In this document: one piece after another, positions 6,035 to 13,132 of the stretch | Layout: each line of letters begins with the position of its first letter | How positions within the stretch are numbered: the stretch's first letter is position 1 | Source: DAIDKA01 sp035943195 | GTDB taxonomy: Bacteria; Pseudomonadota; Gammaproteobacteria; Steroidobacterales; Steroidobacteraceae | NCBI GenBank assembly: GCA_035943195.1 | Contig: DASZCK010000115.1 | Location: 1-18,110 of the forward strand | Direction: 5' to 3' | Length of the DNA stretch: 18,110 bases | Notes under the pieces: model-generated | The model's database searches: none | What the model saw: only the letters and a program-made list of their open reading frames with translations | Told to the model about the DNA's origin: nothing | Made by a program: the position numbers and the translations under genes

Positions 6035-7504
6035 TCATGCCAGTGACGGCGCGCCGGTGGCGACGAACTGCTGGATCTGCTCAGGTGCCAGCGGCTCGCT
6101 GATGAACTCGCCCTGCACCAGGTCGCAGCCAATGGCGCGCAGCAGCTGCACGGCGAGCGCACTCTCCACACCCTCGGCCACCACCGTCAGCCCCATGTTG
6201 TGGGCCAGCTCGATGGTCGATTTGACAATGGTGGCGTCCGCCGGGCGCTCGTGCGCATGGGTGATGAAGGCACGGTCGATCTTCAGCTGATCCAGCGGCA
6301 GACGGCTCAACTGCGCCAGCGATGAGTGGCCGGTGCCGAAATCGTCCATCGCGAAGCGCACGCCGGCGAGCTTCAGCAGGTGCATGTGGCGCGCCGCGAG
6401 CGTCGGATCGCGCATGACGGCGCTCTCGGTGATCTCCAGCACCAGCCGCGAGGGCTGCACGTTCTGTTCTTGCAGCCGGGCCTGGATTTCCTCCACCAGC
6501 TGCGGGTCCATGATATCGGGCGCCGAGAGGTTCACCGCGACGCTGACATCGAGCCCGGCCGCGCGCCACTGCGCCATGTGGCCGATGGCGCGGGTCAGCG
6601 CCCAGCTGGTCAGCAGCCGCGAGCTGCCGGTGTGCTCGGCAATGGGCATGAATTCCGCGGGCGAGAGGTCGCCCAGCTGCGGGTGCTTCCAGCGCATCAG
6701 CGCCTCGAGCTGGCTGATGGTGCCGGAGGCCAGGTTCAGCTCAGGCTGAAAGACCAGCCGCAGCGCATCGGCCTCGATCGCCGTGCGCAACCCGGCGGCC
6801 AGCTGCAGTCGCCGACGCTGTTCCTCATCGCGGCCGACGCGATAGGAGGCGACCTGGTTGCGGGCGCCCAGCGCGTCCTCGAGGGCGATCTGGGCACGAC
6901 GCATCAGTTCACGCGAGGCCGTGCCGTGATCCGGGTGCTGGCTGTAGCCGGCCTGGACCTGGACATCGAGACTGACGTCCGGCAGATGCAGGCCCGCGTG
7001 TATGACCCCGACCAGCTGGCGCGCGAGCAGCGTCGCCCGCTCGTTGCTGCAGGAATGCAGCACGATCAGGAACTGGTTGGCCGTCAGGCGTGCCACCAGG
7101 TCAGACGGGTCGGTGTTCTGGCGCAGGCGCCGCGCCACCTCGCGCAGCGCTTCGTCCCCCACCGGATGTCCCAGCGCGGCATTGATTTCACGGACGTTGA
7201 GCACCTCCAGGATGACCAGTGCGAAGGGTTCGACATTGGCGGTGCCCAGCAGCGTGTCGATATGGTCCTCCGCGAAGGCACGGTTCGGCAGTCCCGTCAG
7301 CGGGTCCTGGTAGGCCACATCACGCAGACGGGCGAGGAGTCGCCGGGTCTGCAATCGCAGTTTCACCAGCAGGCCCAAGGCCACGACGGCGGCAATCGCC
7401 GCCAGGGCCGCGAACTCCAGGCGCAGTGGCTGCGCCAGCGCGGTGCCGGCCAGGATGGCCAGGGCGAGGGCCGCGGCAACGAGGGCTGCTATGGCGACAA
7501 ACAT
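6035..7504 (-). CDS. Membrane GGDEF-EAL protein, predicted c-di-GMP phosphodiesterase with degenerate GGDEF
   Basis: A 489-residue protein from ATG 7504. Two N-terminal hydrophobic segments (about 3-23 and 30-48) anchor it in the inner membrane without a sizeable periplasmic sensor. A GGDEF domain follows (about 62-220: DPLTGLPNRAFAED, then INAALGHPVGDEAL), but the active-site GGDEF is replaced by TANQF (141-145), so it should not make c-di-GMP; it could serve as a GTP-binding regulatory module. The EAL domain (about 235-485) keeps the residues needed for hydrolysis: EAL (267-269), N325 in VNLSAPD, E357 in EITES, DD (387-388) in DDFGTG, K408 in LKID, E444 in AEGVE and Q464 in QGEF. It is therefore predicted to cleave c-di-GMP to pGpG. 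It is the first gene of a leftward run with DUF971 and perhaps ubiE. A gene name cannot be assigned. Confidence 0.92.
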   Translation of the reverse strand: MFVAIAALVAAALALAILAGTALAQPLRLEFAALAAIAAVVALGLLVKLRLQTRRLLARLRDVAYQDPLTGLPNRAFAEDHIDTLLGTANVEPFALVILEVLNVREINAALGHPVGDEALREVARRLRQNTDPSDLVARLTANQFLIVLHSCSNERATLLARQLVGVIHAGLHLPDVSLDVQVQAGYSQHPDHGTASRELMRRAQIALEDALGARNQVASYRVGRDEEQRRRLQLAAGLRTAIEADALRLVFQPELNLASGTISQLEALMRWKHPQLGDLSPAEFMPIAEHTGSSRLLTSWALTRAIGHMAQWRAAGLDVSVAVNLSAPDIMDPQLVEEIQARLQEQNVQPSRLVLEITESAVMRDPTLAARHMHLLKLAGVRFAMDDFGTGHSSLAQLSRLPLDQLKIDRAFITHAHERPADATIVKSTIELAHNMGLTVVAEGVESALAVQLLRAIGCDLVQGEFISEPLAPEQIQQFVATGAPSLA

Positions 7505-7556
7505 ACGGCGCGGTATCCAGTGGCTGTCATCTGTTGGGGTTCGATCGCGTCAGGGG

Positions 7557-7565
7557 TGGTAGACT
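7557..7565 (+). promoter_or_regulatory. Candidate extended -10 promoter for bTHX gene
   Basis: TGGTAGACT has the extended -10 form (TG, one base, then TAGACT, 4 of 6 matches) and lies 38 bases before the bTHX start codon. The nearest -35-like TTGGGG (7534-7539) is 20 bases away, which is too far, but an extended -10 can do without it. Moderate-to-weak. Confidence 0.35.
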
Positions 7566-7603
7566 GCGCCGCTTCAATTTCAGTGTTTTGCAAAGGTGTG
7601 AGC

Positions 7604-7723
7604 ATGGGCAAGGGAGATCCACGATCCAAGCGCGGCAAGATCTACAAGGGTTCTTTTGGCAAGACCCGTCCGAAGGATCCGTCCAAGAAGAAAAAGGCCG
7701 CCAAGCGCGCCGTCAAGAAGTAG
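7604..7723 (+). CDS. 30S ribosomal protein bTHX
   Basis: A 39-residue, extremely basic peptide: MGKGDPRSKRGKIYKGSFGK followed by TRPKDPSKKKKAAKRAVKK. The first 23 residues match the THX family pattern (GKGDxRSKRGKI, then GSFGKTRP). This peptide sits in a cavity at the top of the 30S head in Thermus and has homologues across Proteobacteria. The Thermus form has about 27 residues; the extra lysine-rich tail resembles proteobacterial versions. AAAGGTG (7591-7597 region) gives a good Shine-Dalgarno sequence seven or so bases before the ATG. The 3' end overlaps the end of purN on the other strand by 11 bp. The gene is small and easily missed, but the match is convincing. Confidence 0.93.
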   Translation: MGKGDPRSKRGKIYKGSFGKTRPKDPSKKKKAAKRAVKK

Positions 7724-8333
7724 CGCCCGTATGTGACTGCCGTGGCGGTTCGAGCCTGCCCGAGGCCGCCGCCGCCAGCACCTCGACGACCAGTTCGCGC
7801 TCGGCTGCCTGCACCCGCAGCGCCAGCGAATCGGCTGAATCACCGCTCTCGACGGGCACCCGGACCTGGGCAATCACCGCGCCGGTATCGTAGTTTTCAT
7901 CGACCCAGTGGACGCTGGCCCCCGAGGTCCGGCGGCCCGCCGCGAGCACCGCCCGGTGTACATTGGCGCCGAACATTCCCTGGCCTCCGAATTCCGGCAG
8001 CAGCGCCGGGTGCGTATTGATGATCCGGCCCACGAAGCGCGCCAGGGTCGCGGGGCCCAGCCGTTTCATGTAGCCGGCCAGCAGCACCCAGTCGCTGGCA
8101 AATTCCTGCAGCGTCCCGCTCAGCGCCTGGTCGAGCGACTGTGAGCCGCCGGCGTTGGCCGCGGACAGATGCCGCGCCGGCACTCCGGCGGCGCGCGCCC
8201 GCCGCAGGGCTCCGGCCGCCGCATTGTTGCTGATCACGACCCCGACGCGCGCCGGCAGCCGGCCGCTGGCACAGGCATCCAGCACCGCCTGCAGGGTGGT
8301 CCCCTCGCCTGAAGCCAATACGCCAATATTCAT
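7713..8333 (-). CDS. purN: Phosphoribosylglycinamide formyltransferase, PurN
   Basis: A 206-residue enzyme from ATG 8333. It transfers the formyl group from 10-formyl-tetrahydrofolate to GAR, the third step of purine synthesis, in the cytosol. The N-terminal substrate-binding loop reads MNIGVLASGEGTTLQA (E. coli has SGNGSN in this place). The catalytic triad is intact: N106 and H108 in IINTHPALLP and the aspartate D149 in VDENYDTGAV, at nearly the E. coli numbering. The length fits the family. I placed the start at MNIGVL because the open frame upstream (to 8405) is not family-like. The usual partner purM is not adjacent; the gene stands alone between convergent bTHX and divergent HNH genes, 49 bp from the latter. 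No strong Shine-Dalgarno sequence precedes the ATG. Confidence 0.93.
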   Translation of the reverse strand: MNIGVLASGEGTTLQAVLDACASGRLPARVGVVISNNAAAGALRRARAAGVPARHLSAANAGGSQSLDQALSGTLQEFASDWVLLAGYMKRLGPATLARFVGRIINTHPALLPEFGGQGMFGANVHRAVLAAGRRTSGASVHWVDENYDTGAVIAQVRVPVESGDSADSLALRVQAAERELVVEVLAAAASGRLEPPRQSHTGATS

Positions 8334-8343
8334 AGCAAGTGCG

Positions 8344-8373
8344 TTGAATTCCTGCACAAAGCTGTCATATCTT
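8344..8373 (+). promoter_or_regulatory. Candidate promoter for HNH gene, possibly leaderless
   Basis: TTGAAT (8344-8349) and TATCTT (8368-8373) are 18 bases apart, each matching the sigma70 consensus at 4 of 6. The start of transcription would fall at about 8380-8383, on or just before the ATG at 8383, which lacks a Shine-Dalgarno sequence. The 49-bp gap must also hold the purN promoter. Weak prediction. Confidence 0.25.
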
Positions 8374-8382
8374 ACAGTACCT

Positions 8383-9054
8383 ATGCTGGGCATCGACTTG
8401 GACAAAGCCGATCACGGCTATCATTCCGACCTGCGCATCGCCTTACATGGGACTCGCGGGCTCTCCCAACTCGTCCTCAGAACGGACATCGCGGGCATGC
8501 CCCTGGAATGGATCGACTACCGGGAAGCCGCCCGGCTGTACCACCAGGACCAGGTGGCCTACACCTGCGGGTCGACGCTGTATCCGCTCTACGGCGGCGT
8601 CAATGCCCGCACCGGACGGCGCACGGTGCTGGATGTCAATTCCATCGTTGCCACCGTCGGCCACACCGGCAATCCCGGCAACTGCCGTCACGACTATGTG
8701 CCGCCGCTGAACAACCAAACGCTGTTCAGGCGCGATGCCTACCTGTGCCTGTACTGCGCGCAGCGCTTCCCCGCCCGCGAGCTGTCGCGCGATCATGTGC
8801 GGCCGTTCAGCCAGGGCGGACAGGACACCTGGATGAATGTGGTGACGGCCTGTCGCCGCTGCAACAACCACAAGGCCTCGCGCACGCCGGAACAGGCGAA
8901 GATGCAGTTGATTGCCGTGCCGTTCACGCCCACCTATGCGGAATACATCTTCCTCAAGGGCCGCCGCGTGCTCGCGGACCAGATGGAATACCTGATCGCG
9001 CACTTTCCGCGCAGCAGTCCGCTGCACGACCGCATCCAGCGCTGGCTATCCTGA
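8383..9054 (+). CDS. HNH endonuclease family protein
   Basis: A 223-residue protein from ATG 8383. The C-terminal half holds a zinc-bound HNH module: CLYC (122-125), the DH of SRDHVRPFSQGGQD (137-138), N152 in TWMNVVTACRRC, the second CxxC (157-160), and NNHK (161-164). The N-terminal region contains a conserved-looking LRTDIAGMPLEWIDYREAAR (32-51) with QVAYTCGSTLYPLYGG, a pattern I associate with a proteobacterial family of stand-alone HNH proteins. It could nick or cut DNA, but substrate and role are unknown. There is no methylase, terminase or toxin partner nearby, so a restriction or phage role is not supported. It is divergent from purN and convergent with the zf-HC2 gene (22-bp gap). 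The start could be further downstream, since residues 1-28 look unconserved. Confidence 0.88.
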   Translation: MLGIDLDKADHGYHSDLRIALHGTRGLSQLVLRTDIAGMPLEWIDYREAARLYHQDQVAYTCGSTLYPLYGGVNARTGRRTVLDVNSIVATVGHTGNPGNCRHDYVPPLNNQTLFRRDAYLCLYCAQRFPARELSRDHVRPFSQGGQDTWMNVVTACRRCNNHKASRTPEQAKMQLIAVPFTPTYAEYIFLKGRRVLADQMEYLIAHFPRSSPLHDRIQRWLS

Positions 9055-9076
9055 TGCCACCCGGCTGGTGGGCCTC

Positions 9077-9391
9077 TCAGCGGTTCATCATCTGCCACAC
9101 CGACCAGCCCAGTGCGAAGCCCACAATCAGCGTCAGGAGTGCGGCCGCCAGGATGAGCGCCGCGCGGCGCGCGCCGCCGCCGCTCGTCTTGGCATCCGGC
9201 TCGGCCGGGACGGGCATCACCAGCACCGGCTGCCGCTGCGTCAGAGCTGCGCGCATGGCCGCGACTTGCGCCTGGCACTCGGCGCAGGCCGCCAGGTGGG
9301 CCGCAAATTCCTGCTGCTGAGCCGCGTCCATGCGGCCCTCGACCCAGGCGGCAGCCGCGTGGTCGTGGTTTCCAGGTGCTGCATCTTCCAT
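9077..9391 (-). CDS. Small zf-HC2 (anti-sigma-like) membrane protein
   Basis: A 104-residue protein starting MEDAAPGNHDHAAAAWVEGR. Residues about 9-40 form a putative zinc-finger of the anti-sigma type: an upstream histidine, then HLAACAEC (HxxxCxxC, about 32-39). A linker rich in P, A and E follows (about 50-70). One transmembrane helix (ALILAAALLTLIVGFALGW, about 78-96) ends just before the C-terminus, so there is no periplasmic sensor domain. ZAS-type proteins bind ECF sigma factors in the cytoplasm, but no sigma gene lies in this window. The upstream neighbour is acs, divergent by 55 bp. It may be an orphan anti-sigma factor or a related small membrane regulator. The protein is real by motif; its partner is unknown. 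Confidence 0.78.
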   Translation of the reverse strand: MEDAAPGNHDHAAAAWVEGRMDAAQQQEFAAHLAACAECQAQVAAMRAALTQRQPVLVMPVPAEPDAKTSGGGARRAALILAAALLTLIVGFALGWSVWQMMNR

Positions 9392-9446
9392 GTCTAGGTA
9401 TCATCGGTTGGCGCAACGGGGCGCACCGGTACGTCATAAGAATGAC

Positions 9447-11504
9447 ATGAAAAACGAAGGAAAAAATCTCAATTCCGTGCTGCAGGAGCGACGCGTCTTC
9501 GTGCCGGACCCGCACTTCGTTGCCCAGGCGCAACTCAAGGCCGAGGAACTGCAGCGCCTGCGTCAGGACGCGGCACGGGACATCCAGGCTTTCTGGGGCG
9601 CGCACGCGCGTAAGGAGTTGAGTTGGCATCGGCCCTTCAGCCGCGTGCTGGATGAGTCGCGCGCGCCCAATTTCGAGTGGTTTGCCGACGGCCAGTTGAA
9701 CGTGTCGTACAACTGCCTGGATGTGCATCTGTCCGAGCGGGGTCACAAGACCGCGCTGATATTTGAAGGCGAACCCGGTGATTCACGGCGTCTGTCGTAC
9801 CAGGAGCTGCACGCCGAGGTGTGTCGTGCCGCGAATGCATTGCGCGCGCTGGGCGTGCGCTGCGGCGATCGCGTCGTCATCTACATGCCGCTGGTGCCCG
9901 AGATCATCATCGCCATGTTCGCCTGCGCGCGCATCGGCGCCGTGCACTCGGTGGTGTTCGGCGGCTTCTCCGCCCTGTCCCTGCGCGAGCGTATCGAAGA
10001 CGCCGGCGCACGCGTGCTGCTGACGGCGGACGGCGGTCATCGCGGCGGCAACATCGTCGAGCTGAAGGCGGCGGCCGACGAGGCCCTGGCGCAGGGCAGT
10101 CCCACCATCGAGAAGGTGCTGGTGCTCAAGCGCACCGGCGCCAAGATCCCCATGGTGGCGGATCGTGACATCTGGTGGCACGACGCCATCGAGGGCCAGT
10201 CGCCGGTGTGCGAACCGGAGTGGGTGGGCGCCGAGCATCCGCTCTACCTGCTCTACACCTCCGGATCCACCGGGCGGCCCAAGGGCATTCAGCATTCGAG
10301 CGCCGGCTACCTGCTGGGCGTGAAGGTCTCGACGCGCTGGGTGCTCGATGTCCGCGAGGATGACGTGTACTGGTGCACCGCCGATGTGGGCTGGGTGACC
10401 GGGCACAGCTACGTGGCCTACGGCCCGCTGGCGCTGGGCGCCACGGTGGTCATGTACGAGGGCGCGCCGACCTGGCCCAATGGCGGGCGCTGGTGGCACA
10501 TCTGCCAGAAGCACGGGGTCACGATTTTCTACACCGCACCCACGGCGATCCGCGCACTGATGAAACTCGGGGATGAAATCCCGCTCGCCCATGATCTATC
10601 GCGGCTGCGGCTGCTGGGCAGTGTCGGTGAGCCCATCAATCCGGAGGCCTGGATGTGGTACCACACGGTGATCGGGCGCGAACGCTGCCCCATCGTGGAT
10701 ACCTGGTGGCAGACCGAAACCGGCGCCTTCATGATCGCGCCGGTGCCCGGGGTGACGGCGACCAAGCCCGGCTCCTGCACCCATGCCCTGCCGGGGGTCG
10801 AGGCGGACATCGTCAATGAGGACGGCGAGCCGGTGACCGAGCCCGACAAGGGTGGTTACCTGGTGATACGTCGGCCCTGGCCGTCGATGCTGCGGACCAT
10901 CTGGGGTGACAACCCGCGCTACCTCAAGACCTACTGGGAGAAGTTCCAGAACCGCTTCTACGTGGCCGGCGATGGCGCACACCGGGATGCCGACGGCTAC
11001 TTCTGGATCATGGGGCGTATCGATGACGTGCTGAAAGTGTCGGGCCACCGCCTGGGAACCATGGAAGTGGAGTCGGCGCTGGTGGCGCATCCGCGGGTCG
11101 CCGAAGCCGCCGTGGTCGGTCGGCCGCATGACATCAAGGGCGAGGCGATATTTGCCTACGTGGTGTGCCGCGGCCAGCGGCCGACGGGCGAGGATGCCGT
11201 GAAGCTCGCTGTGGAACTGCGCGAGTGGGTGGGCAAGCAGCTCGGTGCCATCGCCAAGCCCGATGACATCCGCTTCACCGAGGTGCTGCCGAAGACACGC
11301 TCCGGAAAGATCATGCGGCGGCTGCTGCGGGCGCTGGCGCGCGGGGAGGAGATCACCCAGGACATTTCCACGCTCGAAAACCCCGCCATCATTGCGCAGC
11401 TGCGCGGCGAGCACTCAGCCGAGGCCGCGCCGGCTGCCACCAAGACCAAAGCCGGCAAACCGGCGGCCTCGGGCGCGAAGCGCAAGCGCAAGAAGCCCTC
11501 CTAG
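9447..11504 (+). CDS. acs: Acetyl-coenzyme A synthetase (AMP-forming)
   Basis: A 685-residue enzyme that activates acetate to acetyl-CoA through acetyl-AMP. It aligns along its length with E. coli Acs (652 residues). Motifs are the N-terminal cap (FWGAHARKELSWHRPFSRVL), MVPE-like MPLVPEIIIAMFACARIGAV, the P-loop YTSGSTGRPKG (about 269-279), WCTADVGWVTGHSY, GSVGEPINPEAW, DTWWQTETG (about 418), and the C-terminal domain with DDVLKVSGHRLGTMEVESAL. The catalytic K621 in PKTRSGKIMRR is the lysine acetylated by Pat in other bacteria, so post-translational control is likely. The start is ATG 9447, preceded only by a weak AAGAA. An unusual basic tail (about 657-685, ending GAKRKRKKPS) extends beyond the conserved domain. 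The WWQTETG motif with its small-acyl pocket supports acetate rather than longer acids. It stands alone, divergent from the zf-HC2 gene. Confidence 0.95.
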   Translation: MKNEGKNLNSVLQERRVFVPDPHFVAQAQLKAEELQRLRQDAARDIQAFWGAHARKELSWHRPFSRVLDESRAPNFEWFADGQLNVSYNCLDVHLSERGHKTALIFEGEPGDSRRLSYQELHAEVCRAANALRALGVRCGDRVVIYMPLVPEIIIAMFACARIGAVHSVVFGGFSALSLRERIEDAGARVLLTADGGHRGGNIVELKAAADEALAQGSPTIEKVLVLKRTGAKIPMVADRDIWWHDAIEGQSPVCEPEWVGAEHPLYLLYTSGSTGRPKGIQHSSAGYLLGVKVSTRWVLDVREDDVYWCTADVGWVTGHSYVAYGPLALGATVVMYEGAPTWPNGGRWWHICQKHGVTIFYTAPTAIRALMKLGDEIPLAHDLSRLRLLGSVGEPINPEAWMWYHTVIGRERCPIVDTWWQTETGAFMIAPVPGVTATKPGSCTHALPGVEADIVNEDGEPVTEPDKGGYLVIRRPWPSMLRTIWGDNPRYLKTYWEKFQNRFYVAGDGAHRDADGYFWIMGRIDDVLKVSGHRLGTMEVESALVAHPRVAEAAVVGRPHDIKGEAIFAYVVCRGQRPTGEDAVKLAVELREWVGKQLGAIAKPDDIRFTEVLPKTRSGKIMRRLLRALARGEEITQDISTLENPAIIAQLRGEHSAEAAPAATKTKAGKPAASGAKRKRKKPS

Positions 11505-11519
11505 CCCTGCGCAATGGCG

Positions 11520-11589
11520 GCAGCGCGAGCGCTGCGTCGCACCAATCCCAGCCATCGAGCGAGACGCCAGGCGCCTGTCTGCGGGCGCC
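11520..11589. repeat. Two GC hairpins in the gap after acs
   Basis: In the 221-bp gap 11505-11725, GCAGCG (11520-11525) pairs with CGCTGC (11530-11535) over a CGAG loop, and GGCGCC (11570-11575) pairs with GGCGCC (11584-11589) over an eight-base loop. Neither is followed directly by a T-run (the nearest, TTTT, is at 11601-11604), so they are weak candidates for termination of acs. The rest of the gap is AT-richer and holds a promoter candidate for the next gene; no RNA gene or small ORF convinced me. Confidence 0.35.
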
Positions 11590-11606
11590 GGTGCATGACA
11601 TTTTGG

Positions 11607-11615
11607 TGTTATAAA
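11607..11615 (+). promoter_or_regulatory. Candidate extended -10 promoter for the GT-C-like gene
   Basis: TGTTATAAA contains TG, one base and TATAAA (5 of 6 matches to TATAAT), a good extended -10 element, in a short AT-rich island within otherwise GC-rich DNA. A second -10-like AATAAT lies at 11620-11625. Transcription from the first would leave a leader of about 100 nt before the ATG at 11726. No clear -35 box. Confidence 0.4.
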
Positions 11616-11725
11616 CGGCAATAATCTGCAATAGTTAGTTACAAGCCTCTCTGGCAGCTGCCAGCGGCTCCGCAGAACAAGAGCAAGCAACGGGCCGGCA
11701 AGAGTTCGATTGCAGGGGACTTAGG

Positions 11726-13132
11726 ATGTACGAGGCAGTCGTCGCGGTCACGCGAGAAGTGGCCATCCGCGCGCGTCCGCGGGCCAAGTTCATCAGCTGG
11801 TTCGTGCTGGGTCTGAGCATCGGGTTGCTGATGGTCGTCAATTCGCAGCTGAGCGGCGATCAGCTGCAGCTGCTCAATCTCGGCTGGCAACTGTCCCACA
11901 ATCACCTCTGGCTGCCCCATGGGATGATCACCTCGGCCGGCGGCTTCTCACCCGGTGGCTTCTCGGCGCTGTTGGTGGCGGGGCCGCTGTATCTGTGGAA
12001 TGACTATCGCGCGCCGGCGCTGTTCACTTTGCTGTGCCACGCCGCGGCCTTCCTGCTGCTGCATCGGACTTTGAAGCCGGCTCTGACGCAGTCGGGAGGC
12101 TTCCTGCTGCTCGCGCTGCTGTGGCTTTCGCCCTGGCACCTGTACTTCGCCTCCCATATCTGGGACGCCAACTACATGTACGTGTTCGCCATCCTGCACC
12201 TGGTGACGGCGCAGCGGATGGCGCAGCGTCGCGAGATCGCGGTCACGGTGGCGCACGTCCTGGTGCTGGGCCTGAGTCTGCAGGTGCACACCTCGGGCGC
12301 CGTCCTTTGCATACTGTCGCTGCTGCTGTTCGCGCTGGGGCGACTGAAGATCAGCTGGACGGGACTTGTCCTGGGCCTGGCAATCTGCGTGGCGAGCCTG
12401 GTGCCGTGGCTGCTCGCGGTGAGCCACGATCCGGCCTTGCTGCCGGCCGGAAAGGGGTTCCTGCTCAGGGGCCTTGTCTATGTGTTTCCCGTGCTGCGCG
12501 GCGTTCTGTACTGGCTGAAGCTCACGAGCCTGACCTTCGTCGAGCGCATGTACGACCTGGACTTCTCGGGCGTGATGGGTCCGGCCGCCGCATCTGCCGC
12601 CGGCGCCGTCGACAGGGTGCTCGCCACCCTGGCGCAGGTGACGCTGATCGTGGCCGTGTGGCTGCAGTGGCGGTTCTTTCGCAAGGCCTGGCGCATCGTG
12701 GTCAAGTGCCTGAAACGCGAAGTGCCGCCGTACCGTCCGCGAAGCTGGCTGCGCTTCTACGTGACCGCCATGTGCGCGGCCACGCTGATCTCCTTCGCGC
12801 TGTCGCCCACCACCATCATGTTTTGGCAGGTATTCGTCGCCATGCCGGCCTCCGCCGTGGCCATGGTCATGTCGGCCGAAGTATTGTTGCGCAGCAGGTT
12901 CAGGCCGCTGGCGCAGTGGCTCGCGGGCCTGTGGGCCGCGCTGAGCGTGGCGCTGCTGGTACCGCAGGCGGTCGCCGCGCCCATGTACCGGTGCGGAATC
13001 TCCGTGGACCAATCCCGGCCCATGCTCACGAACCTGCACGCCATGGGCGGGTGCGCTGATCCGCACCGCAGGCGGCTCAGCGATGGGGCGCCCAGCTCGC
13101 TGAGCAAGGCGCGCGCTAGAGCGACCCTTTGA
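11726..13132 (+). CDS. Polytopic membrane protein, GT-C glycosyltransferase-like
   Basis: A 468-residue protein with about ten hydrophobic segments. The first helix (FISWFVLGLSIGLLMVVNS, about 22-40) is followed by a loop with SGDQLQLLNLGWQL (43-56). An acidic residue at this position, right after helix 1, is typical of the first extracytoplasmic loop of GT-C transferases (PMT, ArnT, GT39/83 types) that use lipid-linked sugars. Later come WLSPWHLYFASHIWDANYMY (about 132-151), another feature resembling that fold, and a run of helices to about 420. The C-terminal 45 residues are polar and unlike the rest. AGGGG lies about eight bases before the ATG. Its 3' end overlaps the VOC gene on the other strand by 17 bp. 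No polysaccharide genes accompany it, so substrate and pathway are unknown. The family call is by pattern only; it could be an unrelated polytopic protein. Confidence 0.72.
   Translation: MYEAVVAVTREVAIRARPRAKFISWFVLGLSIGLLMVVNSQLSGDQLQLLNLGWQLSHNHLWLPHGMITSAGGFSPGGFSALLVAGPLYLWNDYRAPALFTLLCHAAAFLLLHRTLKPALTQSGGFLLLALLWLSPWHLYFASHIWDANYMYVFAILHLVTAQRMAQRREIAVTVAHVLVLGLSLQVHTSGAVLCILSLLLFALGRLKISWTGLVLGLAICVASLVPWLLAVSHDPALLPAGKGFLLRGLVYVFPVLRGVLYWLKLTSLTFVERMYDLDFSGVMGPAAASAAGAVDRVLATLAQVTLIVAVWLQWRFFRKAWRIVVKCLKREVPPYRPRSWLRFYVTAMCAATLISFALSPTTIMFWQVFVAMPASAVAMVMSAEVLLRSRFRPLAQWLAGLWAALSVALLVPQAVAAPMYRCGISVDQSRPMLTNLHAMGGCADPHRRRLSDGAPSSLSKARARATL

Noticed and set aside
6326..7603. Long plus-strand open frame running into the bTHX peptide
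   Set aside because: Only the last 39 codons resemble a protein family; the rest mirrors the EAL gene. The bTHX start at 7604 has its own ribosome-binding site.
8334..8405. Upstream extension of purN (24 more codons)
   Set aside because: The family begins at MNIGVLASG; the extension would overlap the divergent HNH coding region and looks unconserved.
8383..9391. Defence island or toxin-antitoxin pair from the HNH and zf-HC2 genes
   Set aside because: The genes are convergent, not an operon, and lie between housekeeping genes; no mobile or antitoxin features are visible.
11520..11589. Intrinsic terminator of acs
   Set aside because: Hairpins are present but no T-run follows directly, so they are listed only as inverted repeats.
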